Assembly: GCA_023168345.1 (NCBI GenBank)
Contig: AP025689.1
Location: 618,001-682,000 of the forward strand
Reading direction: 5' to 3'
DNA length: 64,000 nt
Source: Lysinibacillus sp. PLM2
Lineage (GTDB): Bacteria; Bacillota; Bacilli; Bacillales_A; Planococcaceae
Numbering within the stretch: the stretch's first letter is position 1; every line of letters begins with the position of its first letter. A program made the position numbers and the translations under genes. Below, one piece after another: positions 53,580 to 62,825 of the stretch. The notes beneath the pieces were generated by a model. That model worked only from the letters and a program-made list of their open reading frames with translations. It made no database searches and had not been told where the DNA came from.

Positions 53580-54254
53580 ATGAAAAAAATATTTGAGAAT
53601 GATTGGCAAGAAATTCTTGCAGATGAATTTGAAAAACCATATTATCAACAGCTCAAAAAATTTGTTGCACAGGAATATCATACAACTACAGTGTTTCCAC
53701 CAAAAGAAGAAGTCATGAATGCATTTTATGTGAGCTATCAAGATATAAAAGTTGTTATTTTAGGACAGGATCCGTATCATGGACCTGGACAAGCTCATGG
53801 TATGTGCTTCTCAGTTAAACCTGGTGTTCCACATCCTCCGAGCCTTCGAAGTATTTTTCAAGAATTACAGAGTGATATAGGTTGTCCTATTCCAAGAGAT
53901 GGTTATTTAATGAAATGGGCAAAACAAGGAGTATTTCTTTTAAATACAGTACTAACAGTCCGTCAAGGTGAAGCCAATTCACATAAAGGAATGGGTTGGG
54001 AGCAGTTTACAGATGCAGTTATAGAAAAATTAGCGGCGAGACAGGACCCGATCATTTTTGTACTATGGGGAAGACCTGCCCAATCTAAACAGTCTATTAT
54101 CAAGCAATACGGTGCACATCATGTCATACTACAAGCACCTCATCCAAGTCCTTTAAGTGCACATAGAGGTTTTTTTGGAAGTAAGCCATTTTCTAAAATA
54201 AATGATCAACTTAAATCTTGGGGGAAGCAACCGATTGACTGGTGTATAGAATAA
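53580..54254 (+). CDS. ung: Uracil-DNA glycosylase, family 1
   Basis: 224 residues. Water-activating motif GQDPYHGPGQAHG (Asp about residue 65) and the C-terminal HPSPLSAHRGF leucine-loop motif are complete. Removes uracil from DNA in base excision repair. AGAGGTG lies 9 bases before the ATG. Heads the ung-(58 aa)-ywdI-ywdK block also seen in Bacillus. Confidence 0.97.
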   Translation: MKKIFENDWQEILADEFEKPYYQQLKKFVAQEYHTTTVFPPKEEVMNAFYVSYQDIKVVILGQDPYHGPGQAHGMCFSVKPGVPHPPSLRSIFQELQSDIGCPIPRDGYLMKWAKQGVFLLNTVLTVRQGEANSHKGMGWEQFTDAVIEKLAARQDPIIFVLWGRPAQSKQSIIKQYGAHHVILQAPHPSPLSAHRGFFGSKPFSKINDQLKSWGKQPIDWCIE

Positions 54255-54340
54255 TATAAAAGATTACATAAAACTTAAAAGACAAGCTTTCTTCTCTCTT
54301 AGGAATCTGATAAAGTGTACTAGAAAGTGAGGGAAGAGTT

Positions 54341-54517
54341 GTGCGAATCAATTGTTTTCAATGTCAATATTTTAAAGTTACTTGGGACCAAAACAGACCT
54401 CGTGGATGTACAGCCTATGGATTTAAAACAAAGCAGCTTCCTTCAGTAGTTGTAAAACAGTCTTCTGGTATGGAATGCATGAAGTTTGTGCCCAAAATAC
54501 AGGAGGGAAAACGATGA
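54341..54517 (+). CDS. 58-residue four-cysteine protein of the ung operon
   Basis: GTG start behind GGGAAGAG. Cys5, Cys8 (NCFQCQYF), Cys23 (RGCTAYGFKTKQLPS) and Cys46 (GMECMKF) could bind one zinc ion. Similar short proteins lie next to ung in Bacillales and are often named uracil-DNA glycosylase by transfer of annotation, although they lack any glycosylase motif. The stop overlaps the ywdI start (ATGA), so it is translationally coupled. Function unknown; not an Ung. Confidence 0.82.
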   Translation: MRINCFQCQYFKVTWDQNRPRGCTAYGFKTKQLPSVVVKQSSGMECMKFVPKIQEGKR

Positions 54518-54789
54518 TCTCTGTCGATACAATAATTAATGAAATCGAAAAACATACACGTATTGCAAAGGGTGCAAAGGATAACCAACAAAAACGTGAG
54601 CATATCGTTGCAATCCGTGCATTATGCGATGTACTATTAGCTGAGCAAAATTCTAACACGGTGACATTCCAAAAAAATGAGGAATTAGATAACGTTCAAT
54701 CGATACAAATGAAGAATAATATAGCATCATTGCCTTCAAATAAATTAAAAGAAGAGGATGCGAACGGTGAGTCTTTGTTTGATTTTTAA
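54514..54789 (+). CDS. ywdI: YwdI family protein (DUF5327)
   Basis: 91 residues. The N-terminal helical segment (SVDTIINEIEKHTRIAKGAK, IVAIRALCDVLL) matches YwdI; the C-terminal part is polar and variable. ATG 54514 lies 6 bases after AGGAGGG and overlaps the stop of the four-cysteine gene. Function unknown. Confidence 0.85.
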   Translation: MISVDTIINEIEKHTRIAKGAKDNQQKREHIVAIRALCDVLLAEQNSNTVTFQKNEELDNVQSIQMKNNIASLPSNKLKEEDANGESLFDF

Positions 54790-54830
54790 TAAATAAAAAA
54801 CAAAATCAAAGGAAATTGAGGGAAGTAAAA

Positions 54831-55211
54831 ATGAAAGGTTCGATTATTTCAGGTGCTATTTATGGTTTCCTTGCTGTGGCATTAGGAGCCTTTGGAGCAC
54901 ATGCACTAAAAACTGTATTAGATGATTATGGAGTAGGGATTTGGAATACTGCTGTTCAATATCAAATGTTTCATGCTACAGCGATTCTCATAATAGGTGT
55001 ATTGATGAGTGCGAAAATTCTTGGTTCAAGTGCATCATTAAAATGGGCAGCTATATGTATGAATATAGGAATCATCATTTTTGCTGGAAGTTTGTATACT
55101 TTGGCATTATCAGGGATTAAAGTTTTGGGAGCAATAACACCAATCGGTGGGGTGTTCTTTTTAATTGGATGGGTGCTACTAATTATTTCTACATTAAAAC
55201 ACGCAAAATAA
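54831..55211 (+). CDS. ywdK: DUF423 family membrane protein (YwdK)
   Basis: 126 residues, four hydrophobic helices with the DUF423 start SGAIYGFLAVALGAFGAHALK and YQMFHATAIL. Conserved small membrane protein of unknown function, in the same gene order as in B. subtilis. ATG 54831 has GAGGGAAG upstream. Followed by a terminator. Confidence 0.9.
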   Translation: MKGSIISGAIYGFLAVALGAFGAHALKTVLDDYGVGIWNTAVQYQMFHATAILIIGVLMSAKILGSSASLKWAAICMNIGIIIFAGSLYTLALSGIKVLGAITPIGGVFFLIGWVLLIISTLKHAK

Positions 55212-55221
55212 AACAGGTATT

Positions 55222-55264
55222 AAAGAATCACAATGTAAAAAAACATTGTGGTTCTTTTTTCTTT
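55222..55264 (+). terminator. Terminator of the ung-ywdK operon
   Basis: Stem AAGAATCACAATGT / ACATTGTGGTTCTT followed by TTTTCTTT. Bases 55265-55482 hold nothing else recognised. Confidence 0.8.
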
Positions 55265-55482
55265 AGAATCCGTTGGGATGTATTAGAAGTACTCAGGATA
55301 CTTACTAACTATTGAATTATGATTAATATAGGATAAATGTATATTTAAGTATGTCTAAATAATCTATTAAACAATACGCTAAGTAACATTCGTTCATTAA
55401 ATAAGGTAAACTATTAATAATATAATATTTGGTAGAATAGTTTTATAAAGGTTAGAGATTTTAAAAGAAGGGGTTGTCAAGA

Positions 55483-56655
55483 GTGGAAAACCTAATAATG
55501 GGTTTAGATAAAGTGTTTGAAGAAATGGTATCAATTAGACGATATATACATGCAAATCCTGAACTGTCATTCCACGAGGTACATACACCTGCATATATTG
55601 CAGAATTCCATCGTGAATTAGGGCTGGATGTGCGAGATGGTGTAGGTGGTAGAGGGGTTGTTGCAACACTTAGAGGTGCAAAACCAGGGAAAACCGTTGC
55701 ATTAAGAGCTGATTTTGATGCACTTGCCATCCAAGAATTAAATGATCTTCCTTATAAATCAAAGGTTGATGGTGTCATGCACGCCTGTGGTCATGATGGC
55801 CACACAGCTACTCTATTAGGGCTTGCAAAAGTTTTAAAAGAGATGCAAGAAGAACTAGCGGGAAATGTAGTATTTATTCACCAGTTTGCGGAAGAAATTG
55901 CTCCAGGTGGGGCAAAACCTATGATTGAAGACGGTTGCTTAGATGGTGTAGATGTCATTTTTGGCACACATTTATGGGCAACTACTCCTCTAGGTGACAT
56001 TTGGGTAAAAAATGGACCCATTATGGCAGCAGCTGATCGCTTTGAAATTGAAGTAAAGGGAAAAGGCGGTCATGGTGCAGAGCCACATAATTCAATAGAT
56101 GCTATTTTACTGGGCTCTCAATTCATTACTCAGCTCCAAACGATTGTCTCGCGTAGAGTAAACCCTTTAAAACAAGCAGTTATTTCAGTAGGTCATTTTG
56201 AAGCGATAAATCCATTTAATGTTATTGCGGATACTGCGATTTTAAAAGGAACTGTAAGAACTTTTGATGAAGATATTCGAACATTTATAGAACATGAGAT
56301 TGAATACCTATTAAAATCCGTTTGTGAAGGTGCTCATGCTAATTATGAATATAAATATTTTAGAGGGTATCCGCCGGTAGTGAACCACCCAAACGAAACG
56401 GCATTTATCGCAGAGATTGCGAGCCAGATTCATGAGGTACAGCAGGTGAAGGAATGTGATCCGTTTATGGTAGGGGAGGATTTCGCTTATTATTTACAAC
56501 AGGTACCAGGTACATTTTTTATTACTGGAGCGAAAGATCCAACTTGGGAGGTTGCCTATCCGCATCACCACGCCCGCTTCAATTTTGATGAAAGAGCCAT
56601 GCTTATTGCAGCTAAAACTCTAGGTTTAGCAACTTTAGAATATTTAAATAAATAA
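55483..56655 (+). CDS. M20 family amidohydrolase
   Basis: 390 residues, M20D metallopeptidase-like. Metal and catalytic motifs: RRYIHANPELSFHE, HACGHDGHTATLLG, QFAEEIAPGGAKPM and the dimerisation-domain KGKGGHGAEPH, plus MVGEDFAYY. Likely removes an acyl group from an N-acyl amino acid or a related amide (as in hippurate hydrolase or YhaA/AmhX-like proteins). Substrate unknown. GTG 55483 is chosen, 9 bases after AGAAGGGG; the TTG at 55474 abuts that site. Confidence 0.9.
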   Translation: MENLIMGLDKVFEEMVSIRRYIHANPELSFHEVHTPAYIAEFHRELGLDVRDGVGGRGVVATLRGAKPGKTVALRADFDALAIQELNDLPYKSKVDGVMHACGHDGHTATLLGLAKVLKEMQEELAGNVVFIHQFAEEIAPGGAKPMIEDGCLDGVDVIFGTHLWATTPLGDIWVKNGPIMAAADRFEIEVKGKGGHGAEPHNSIDAILLGSQFITQLQTIVSRRVNPLKQAVISVGHFEAINPFNVIADTAILKGTVRTFDEDIRTFIEHEIEYLLKSVCEGAHANYEYKYFRGYPPVVNHPNETAFIAEIASQIHEVQQVKECDPFMVGEDFAYYLQQVPGTFFITGAKDPTWEVAYPHHHARFNFDERAMLIAAKTLGLATLEYLNK

Positions 56656-56787
56656 AACAAAATAATACGATATATAAATAGTCGCAGCTGCAACAATGGT
56701 ACAAGTAAATATCGCCTGCGGAGGAGTTAAGAATAAAACATTATCACTATATTCTGAAGTTCAAAAATTTATAATCTAACAAAGAAG

Positions 56788-56824
56788 CCCACTTCAAACC
56801 TCATTCGTTTGAAGTGGGTTTTAC
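56788..56824. terminator. Bidirectional terminator between the amidohydrolase gene and gerQ
   Basis: Stem CCCACTTCAAA / TTTGAAGTGGG with T-rich flanks on both strands, between convergent genes. Confidence 0.75.
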
Positions 56825-56831
56825 AATTAGA

Positions 56832-57302
56832 TTATTGTCTAGTTGTTGGATTAACAACTGATCCGCCACGTAAGTAAGTAATTGGTTCTTCAAATCTAGC
56901 GTAATCAAAATAAATCATCGGGAATAGGTAATAGTGCTCTGTTTGAAACTCGCGAATGACAGCGTGGTCTCGACCTGCTTCAACCACAGCGCCACGAACG
57001 AGTACAGTATTTCCGCTTTCATTTGTTCCTACAGCTGATGGAATTGTAAAAGAAAAAACAGCTTCTTTTCCGCGGTTTAATCGTAAAATATTCTCGATAT
57101 AAGATTCTTCTCCTCCACGAGCTCCTCCCGCACTAGTTGTAATTGTTGGTATTCCAGCTGGCGCCATTGAGGCAGTGCTAGGGAAAGCTGGTGTAGTCAT
57201 TTGTTGTGTTTGACTAGGTGTTTGAGTTGGGAACGGGTATTGTGGATTAGTAGTAAAGGGTTGTTGTTGCTGATTGTTTTGATTCCAATAATAATAAGTC
57301 AA
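56832..57302 (-). CDS. gerQ: Spore coat protein GerQ
   Basis: 156 residues. Gln/Pro/Thr-rich N-terminal half followed by the conserved C-terminal domain (SYIENILRLNRGKEAVFSF, VVEAGRDHAVI, YYLFPMIYFDY). GerQ is cross-linked in the coat and needed for CwlJ localisation in germinating spores. The TTG at 57302 has AAAGGA 9 bases upstream. The upstream reading frame belongs to the decayed cwlJ. Confidence 0.93.
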   Translation of the reverse strand: MTYYYWNQNNQQQQPFTTNPQYPFPTQTPSQTQQMTTPAFPSTASMAPAGIPTITTSAGGARGGEESYIENILRLNRGKEAVFSFTIPSAVGTNESGNTVLVRGAVVEAGRDHAVIREFQTEHYYLFPMIYFDYARFEEPITYLRGGSVVNPTTRQ

Positions 57303-57328
57303 CCAAAAACATCCTTTCAATTTTAAAT

Positions 57329-57743
57329 TTAGATTCCAGGACAAACGCCTTGATCAGAGGCATAAGTACAGTGGGATTGAAACTTTCACACTGATAATAC
57401 CACTGTGTTTGGGCAATCACCTGTAGGCATGAAAAATCACAACGCTCGGTCCAAAGGCAAAAGAAAGTCCATCATTTACTACACGTCTAGCTAATGCAAA
57501 AACTTGAGGTCTAATCGCTAGTGAAAGTAACTTTTTCTTGAGTCGCCCCAAACCCTCGGGAACAAAAAAAATTTAATTTTCAATAGAGGGAATATTTTTT
57601 TCATCGAGGCAGTCAGCACGCACACAATTAACACCGACATTGCCAACTAACAGCACACCGAGATCCCCATCACCTTCAGCCTCTACACGCATCAATCGAG
57701 CTAGTAATTGGATTTGAGCATCATTAGCAGCAATTACAGCAAT
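57329..57743 (-). pseudogene. cwlJ: Decayed cwlJ (spore cortex-lytic hydrolase)
   Basis: AGGAGGT is followed by ATT where the start should be, then AVIAANDAQIQLLARLMRVE, EAEGDGDLGVLLVGNVGVNC and RADCLDEKNIPSIEN, ending at a TAA (57575-57573). A second frame gives ALARRVVNDGLSFAFGPSVV and then TGA at 57419. A third gives GDCPNT, a TGA at 57388, then KFQSHCTYASDQGVCPGI. These follow the order of CwlJ (N-terminal hydrolase-2 motif to C-terminal CP end). At least four lesions make it nonfunctional. In Bacillus anthracis cwlJ1 and gerQ form an operon, as the order here also implies. Confidence 0.85.
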
Positions 57744-57959
57744 AGCTTATACCTCCTCAAAATAAATGTATGCATCAGTATATGTTTCAGAATAAAAAAT
57801 GATAAAAATGTAGAAAATTGTATAGCGATGGCATTTTAGGCTATAAAAAATAGTGAGTAGAAGTTGTATAAAAGTGTCATTTCACCAATACAATATGGGA
57901 AAAGATATATTATGAACGGTTATTTTATTGTTTTAATTTTTTTACAAGGAGAATGAGGT

Positions 57960-58160
57960 TTGATAATAACTAATGAGGGGTTGGTTAAAATGCAGTTTGG
58001 TACGTGGATTGCTATCATTATTGGTGCAGTTGTTGCTTTTATGGTTGCTGGATTTTATAATCAACCAGTGCACTGGTACTTGTTTATTTTAATCTTATTC
58101 ATTGGCCTCTTCATTAATACAATCATATTAATATTAAAATCGAATGATGAACATAAATAA
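57960..58160 (+). CDS. Small two-helix membrane protein
   Basis: 55-66 residues with two membrane helices (WIAIIIGAVVAFMVAGFY and WYLFILILFIGLFINTIILI). Not recognised. Two starts are possible: TTG 57960 behind AAGGAG, or ATG 57990 behind GAGGGG. Bases 57744-57959 upstream hold no other gene. Confidence 0.65.
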   Translation: MIITNEGLVKMQFGTWIAIIIGAVVAFMVAGFYNQPVHWYLFILILFIGLFINTIILILKSNDEHK

Positions 58161-58201
58161 AAGGGCGACTCAGATCGAATTGATTTGAGCCGTCCTTTTT
58201 A
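58160..58201. terminator. Terminator between the small membrane gene and hemQ
   Basis: Stem AAGGGCGACTCAGATC / GATTTGAGCCGTCCTT, followed by TTTATG on the plus strand and TTATTT on the minus strand. Confidence 0.7.
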
Positions 58202-58210
58202 TGATCAGTT

Positions 58211-58963
58211 TTATTTAACAGTTAAGAACTTAACTAATTTATCGTAGTCAAGGATGTTTCCTACTAGGAATTCGCCAAATTCACCGTAGCGAGCTGAAAC
58301 CTCGTCAAAGCGCATTTCGTAAACGATTTTTTTGAATTGTAGCATATCATCAGAGAATAATGTTACACCCCATTCATGGTCATCGAAACCAACAGAACCA
58401 GTAATGTATTGTTTTACTTTACCTGCATAACTACGACCTATTAGACCGTGAGATCTCATTAATTCTCTACGTTCATCCATAGAAAGCATGTACCAGTTGT
58501 CATTACCTTCACGACGTTTGTCCATTGGATAGAAGCATACGTATTTCGTACGTGGTAATTCAGGGTAAAGTCGTGCACGAACATGTGGGTTTTGATATGG
58601 ATCTTCGTCAGAGCCTTTTGCTAAATAGTTTGAAAGTTCTACTACTGATACGTATGAATAAGTAGGAACAGTGAAATCAGCAATCGCAAGCTTATTGAAC
58701 TCTGCTTCAAGCTCTTGTAGCTCTTCTGGTGTTTCGCGAAGAATCATTAACATGAAGTCTGCTTTTTGTCCTAAAATTGAATAAAACGCATGTGAACCAG
58801 TGTTTGCAACATGTGCTTCATTTAACTTTTCTAAGTATTGTACGAACTCATCAACTGCTTTCGCGCGTTCTTCTTCAGAAACCAATTTCCATGAAGTCCA
58901 GTCAATAGCTCGGAAATCGTGTAAACAGTACCAGCCGTCTAATGTAATAGCTGCTTCATTCAT
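58211..58963 (-). CDS. hemQ: Coproheme decarboxylase HemQ
   Basis: 250 residues, chlorite dismutase-like fold. The catalytic tyrosine is in [11 protein letters not shown] and the axial histidine in [15 protein letters not shown], both characteristic of HemQ of Gram-positives and not of true chlorite dismutases. Oxidatively decarboxylates coproheme to heme b in the cytosol. AAAGGAG is 10 bases before the ATG. Confidence 0.95.
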   Translation of the reverse strand: MNEAAITLDGWYCLHDFRAIDWTSWKLVSEEERAKAVDEFVQYLEKLNEAHVANTGSHAFYSILGQKADFMLMILRETPEELQELEAEFNKLAIADFTVPTYSYVSVVELSNYLAKGSDEDPYQNPHVRARLYPELPRTKYVCFYPMDKRREGNDNWYMLSMDERRELMRSHGLIGRSYAGKVKQYITGSVGFDDHEWGVTLFSDDMLQFKKIVYEMRFDEVSARYGEFGEFLVGNILDYDKLVKFLTVK

Positions 58964-59163
58964 TGTATGAACACTCCTTTAATTGATTATCGTTTTCATT
59001 CACAATCTTAGCATAAAATCTAACAATTTCCTTGATTTGAATACTACAAATTGGTGAATTTATTCAATTCCAAATGTAGTGTGCCCACTTTTAAAGAAAA
59101 AGTGAATCGTGTATGCTTGAAAGTAAATAAAACCAATTCAAAATAGACGATTTAGGAGCATTA

Positions 59164-60003
59164 ATGAAAATGAATGAATTTTTAAACCAAAATAGATGGC
59201 GTTTTATCGATCAATCTATTAGCTTTTTACAAAGATCGCCGCTTGAATCCTTTGCAATGGATGACACGCTTTGTCACATTGTGGGACAGGGGATGAGTGC
59301 TCCTACTGTTCGTACTTGGGTACATGAAAATTCTGTTGTATTAGGAATTCAGGATCACCGTTTGCCCTTTGTTAAAGAAGGAATCGAATGGTTAGAATCA
59401 AACGATTATAAAGCAATTGTGAGAAACTCTGGTGGATTAGCAGTAGTATTAGATACAGGTGTATTGAACATATCACTTGTATTAAGTGAGAATGAACAAT
59501 CGATTAGTATTAATAATGGCTATGAAGCGATGGTAGATTTGATTAAGTTACTATTTCCTGAGGTTGCAGATCAAATTGAAGCCTATGAAATTGTTGGCTC
59601 TTATTGTCCAGGTTCCTATGATCTGAGTATCGGAGGAAAGAAGTTTGCTGGTATCTCCCAACGTAGGATGCGTCAAGGAATTGCGGTGCAAATATATTTA
59701 TGTATTGAAGGTAGTGGTAGTGCCAGAGCTGAGCTCATCCGGAAGTTTTATCAAATAAGTTTAAAAGATGAAAAGACTAAGTTTGCATATCCAAAGATTA
59801 ATCCTGAAGTTATGGCAAGCTTAAGCGAATTGATGGATCGAAAACTAACTGTTTATGATACTGTATTACGACTACAAAATGTTTTACAATTAACAGGGGA
59901 AATGAAACTTCAAGCTTTGAACGATAATGAAACAGAGTACTACACTGTTTATATGAACAGAGTGTTAGAACGCAATAAAAAAATGCTCATGTTAGAGAAA
60001 TAG
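59164..60003 (+). CDS. lipL: Octanoyl-[GcvH]:protein N-octanoyltransferase
   Basis: 279 residues of the biotin/lipoate ligase fold. IVRNSGGLAVVLDTGVLNIS and the catalytic cysteine in VGSYCPGSYDLSIGGKKFAG (about residue 147) fit LipL (YwfL). It moves octanoyl groups from GcvH to the E2 subunits of 2-oxoacid dehydrogenases. TAGGAGC precedes the ATG. Divergent from hemQ, as in the Bacillus ywf region. Confidence 0.9.
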   Translation: MKMNEFLNQNRWRFIDQSISFLQRSPLESFAMDDTLCHIVGQGMSAPTVRTWVHENSVVLGIQDHRLPFVKEGIEWLESNDYKAIVRNSGGLAVVLDTGVLNISLVLSENEQSISINNGYEAMVDLIKLLFPEVADQIEAYEIVGSYCPGSYDLSIGGKKFAGISQRRMRQGIAVQIYLCIEGSGSARAELIRKFYQISLKDEKTKFAYPKINPEVMASLSELMDRKLTVYDTVLRLQNVLQLTGEMKLQALNDNETEYYTVYMNRVLERNKKMLMLEK

Positions 60004-60080
60004 AATGACAGCATTGGTTTACTAAACAAAAACTCTTAGCAATAAGAAAATAAAAACTTATCGTCTATGAAAGTAAAAAT

Positions 60081-60112
60081 ACGTGGATGTGCTTAATTAG
60101 GCACATCCACGT
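60081..60112 (-). terminator. rsfA terminator that includes the stop codon
   Basis: Minus strand: ACGTGGATGTGC pairs perfectly with GCACATCCACGT; the loop CTAATTAA contains the rsfA stop. ATTTTTAC follows. Confidence 0.8.
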
Positions 60113-60764
60113 TTTCTTTTCCACTTTCAGTGTTACTAGTAGTAGAATAATTAGCAACGAGATTGCCGTTTTTCTCCATTTTAAAAACAGGTGCAATACG
60201 TTGTTCATCTTCTTCTAGTGTTACGAGTCTACGAGCACGATTCATAATTTGTACAAATTGCTCATAATCTTCTCGAATCTCTTTATTTTCAGTTTCGAGT
60301 TGTTTAATAGTTCTCTCTAGATCTTTAATTTTCTCAGTTGCTGCATTTGCGATTTGACGCCACTTAATAGCTTCGTTGTCTGAGCCGCTGTTATGTTGTA
60401 GGCGAAGTAAGTATGCAATAACAATATCTAGATTAAGAGCAGATAGAGGAATAGATTTTGTCTCTTCACTACTTTGAGAACTTGGTAGTAAATAGACACC
60501 TTGATTACGGCGTCTACCGTTCATCCCTAATACTCGCATTCTCTCTTTTCTTTCTTTTTTTGCCTCGGCTAGTTCTTTTTCATATAAACGACGAACAACT
60601 GCATTCCAACGGAAACCGCATGCAGCTGCTGTGCGATTTAATGCATCTCCTGCTTCTTCAAAAGCATTTAATTGGGTACTCCCTTCTTTGACATGGCGCA
60701 ATACTGCTTCTGCCAAAAGTTCATCGTTTTCTTTTAACCAAGCATCTTGTCTAACTTTGACCAT
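60093..60764 (-). CDS. rsfA: Prespore-specific transcriptional regulator RsfA
   Basis: 223 residues. N-terminal Myb/SANT-like DNA-binding helix region (RQDAWLKENDELLAEAVLRHVKEG) with CGFRWNAVVRRLYEKE, and a C-terminal coiled coil (about 140-180). In B. subtilis RsfA (YwfN) is made in the forespore under sigma-F and tunes the sigma-F regulon. Synteny with ywfO supports the call. AGGAGGT precedes the ATG. Confidence 0.9.
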   Translation of the reverse strand: MVKVRQDAWLKENDELLAEAVLRHVKEGSTQLNAFEEAGDALNRTAAACGFRWNAVVRRLYEKELAEAKKERKERMRVLGMNGRRRNQGVYLLPSSQSSEETKSIPLSALNLDIVIAYLLRLQHNSGSDNEAIKWRQIANAATEKIKDLERTIKQLETENKEIREDYEQFVQIMNRARRLVTLEEDEQRIAPVFKMEKNGNLVANYSTTSNTESGKENVDVPN

Positions 60765-60808
60765 TATTTTACCTCCTGCGATGTTAATAGTTTTATTTGT
60801 TCAAAATG

Positions 60809-60838
60809 TATCATCGCCATTTTTTTAGAAAAATATTC
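60809..60838 (-). promoter_or_regulatory. Possible sigma-F/sigma-G promoter of rsfA
   Basis: Minus-strand GAATA (60838-60834), 15-bp spacer, GGCGATGATA (60818-60809) resembles the GYATA-N15-GGnnAnAnTw pattern with a mismatch in each element. Confidence 0.45.
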
Positions 60839-61034
60839 ATATTTATTATATTAATAGGAAATTTTTTTGAATTTTTTGATTGAATTGGTTTCAGACCTTT
60901 GACGGATATAATCGGTTAATGCTTGAACGAATACTTCTTAATAGGCTAAAATAGCATTTAGATTTGACATCCTTGTAAATAATCTCTCTATATTAAGAGA
61001 TGAAATATACAAATAGAAAGGGTTGTTGACGAAT

Positions 61035-61259
61035 ATGGCAAACGAATTTAAAGTTTGCGATGAATGTCAGGCCGTTAATTTAAAAACGTTAATTCCGAAA
61101 TTGAAACAATTAGATCCAGAAGCAACGATTGAAATTGGCTGCCATTCATATTGTGGACCAGGAAGAAAAAAAACCTTCACTTTTGTAAATGGTCGACCTG
61201 TAAATGCATTGACTGAAGAAGAACTGATGGAAAAAGTAAAAGCAAAATTAAAAGGTTAA
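61035..61259 (+). CDS. DUF1450 family protein (YuzB-like)
   Basis: 74 residues. Cysteines in VCDECQAVN and [13 protein letters not shown] resemble a thioredoxin-like ferredoxin fold without a classic CxxC active site. Function unknown. ATG 61035 is chosen by family alignment; TTG codons at 61023 and 61026 lie against AAAGGG. Upstream TTGACA at 60964 may be its -35. Confidence 0.85.
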   Translation: MANEFKVCDECQAVNLKTLIPKLKQLDPEATIEIGCHSYCGPGRKKTFTFVNGRPVNALTEEELMEKVKAKLKG

Positions 61260-61290
61260 TCATAATGGATGGGTGGATAGAATCGCCCCT

Positions 61291-61336
61291 TAAAAGCTAT
61301 CTCTTTTACAAATGGAGATAGCTTTATTATTTTTAT
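61291..61336 (+). terminator. Terminator of the DUF1450 gene
   Basis: Stem AAAGCTATCTC / GAGATAGCTTT followed by ATTATTTTTAT. Confidence 0.75.
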
Positions 61337-61440
61337 AAAAATAATTTATAGGATAAAGTTGATTATAGATATGAAGTGAAAATAGATGAAAAGTCACATA
61401 TAATGAAAGTAAGATAATGGGAATGGGTGGTGTGCTTACA

Positions 61441-62742
61441 GTGGAAAATTATGCCAATGCAAAATTAGTAGAAGAAAAAGTTTTTAAAGATCCTGTACAC
61501 CGATATATTCATGTGCGAGATCAAGTAATTTGGGATCTTATCGGCACGAAAGAGTTTCAAAGATTGCGTCGAATTCGCCAATTGGGAACGACATTTTTAG
61601 TATTCCATGGGGCCGAACATAGCCGTTTTAATCATTCACTAGGTGTTTATGAAATTGTTCGTAGGATTGTAGACGACGTATTTCGAGGCCGTCCAGATTG
61701 GGATGAAAGTGAACGTCTTCTCATATTGTGTGCGGCATTGTTACATGATTTAGGGCATGGCCCATTTTCCCATGCATTTGAAAATGTGTTCCAAACAGAC
61801 CATGAGTATTTTACAAGACGCATTTTATTAGAGGATACAGAAGTTAATGCGGTATTAAGAAAAGTTGCTGAGGATTTTCCTGAAAAGGTTGCGCAAGTAA
61901 TCGAGAAAAAGTATCCGAATACATTGGTTGTTAGTTTAATTTCAAGCCAAATTGATGCTGATCGTATGGACTATCTACAAAGAGATGCTTATTACACGGG
62001 TGTTAGCTATGGACACTTTGATATGGAAAGAATTTTGCGTGTGATGCGTCCACGCAAAGGACGAGTCGTCATTAAATCAAGCGGAATGCATGCTGTTGAA
62101 GATTATATAATGTCTCGTTATCAAATGTATTTACAAGTCTACTTTCATCCTGTTTCACGCAGTGCGGAAGTATTGTTAAATAATATTTTAAAAAGAGCAA
62201 AGCAATTGAATAAAGAAGGATATTCATTCAAACATGAGCCCATTCATTTTAAATCCTTCTTTGAAAAGAATATTACATTAGAAGAATACCTTTCTTTAGA
62301 TGAATATATTTTATTAACCTATTTCCAATACTGGATGAATGAAGAGGACTTGATTTTAAGTGATTTATGTAAGAGATTTGTGAATCGTAAGCTTTTTGGG
62401 TATACAAGCATGAATCCTGAAGAAGAGCCTGAAAGATATGAAGAGTTAAAGACATTACTAGTTCGAAGTGGCATCGATATCGAATATTATTTATATCATG
62501 ATTGCACATCAGATTTACCATATGATTTTTATCGTCCAGGGAAGGAAAGTCCAAGGATTCCTATTTTCTTAGAAAAGCCTAACGGTGAAATACGAGAGCT
62601 CTCTAAAGAATCTTTTTTAGTGGATGCCATTGCAGGTAGGATTAAAACGGACCATAAAGTGTATTATCCGAAAGAAATATTAGAAGATAAAAATATTAGT
62701 GTCGTTTTAAAAGAAAGATTGCAAAAGGTGTTAAGAGACTAG
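61441..62742 (+). CDS. ywfO: HD-domain phosphohydrolase YwfO (dNTPase-like)
   Basis: 433 residues. Histidine/aspartate metal motif is spread as RLRRIRQLG...HSRFNHSLG, LLHDLGHGPFSHAFE and QIDADRMDYLQRDAYYTG, the pattern of SAMHD1-like dNTP triphosphohydrolases. Probable role: hydrolysis of dNTPs or related nucleotides. GTG 61441 is chosen because GGGTGGTG lies 8 bases upstream and the protein then aligns with its Bacillus counterpart. Confidence 0.9.
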   Translation: MENYANAKLVEEKVFKDPVHRYIHVRDQVIWDLIGTKEFQRLRRIRQLGTTFLVFHGAEHSRFNHSLGVYEIVRRIVDDVFRGRPDWDESERLLILCAALLHDLGHGPFSHAFENVFQTDHEYFTRRILLEDTEVNAVLRKVAEDFPEKVAQVIEKKYPNTLVVSLISSQIDADRMDYLQRDAYYTGVSYGHFDMERILRVMRPRKGRVVIKSSGMHAVEDYIMSRYQMYLQVYFHPVSRSAEVLLNNILKRAKQLNKEGYSFKHEPIHFKSFFEKNITLEEYLSLDEYILLTYFQYWMNEEDLILSDLCKRFVNRKLFGYTSMNPEEEPERYEELKTLLVRSGIDIEYYLYHDCTSDLPYDFYRPGKESPRIPIFLEKPNGEIRELSKESFLVDAIAGRIKTDHKVYYPKEILEDKNISVVLKERLQKVLRD

Positions 62743-62825
62743 TATTAGGGGAGGGCATGCGAGAGATGGAGCTGTCCTAAAGAAGCAATTGAATTAGACG
62801 CTCGTTATGGTGACATCGCATCTAA

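Noticed and set aside
58211..58963. Chlorite dismutase
   Set aside because: The Tyr/His pattern and genome context are those of HemQ coproheme decarboxylase, which shares only the fold.
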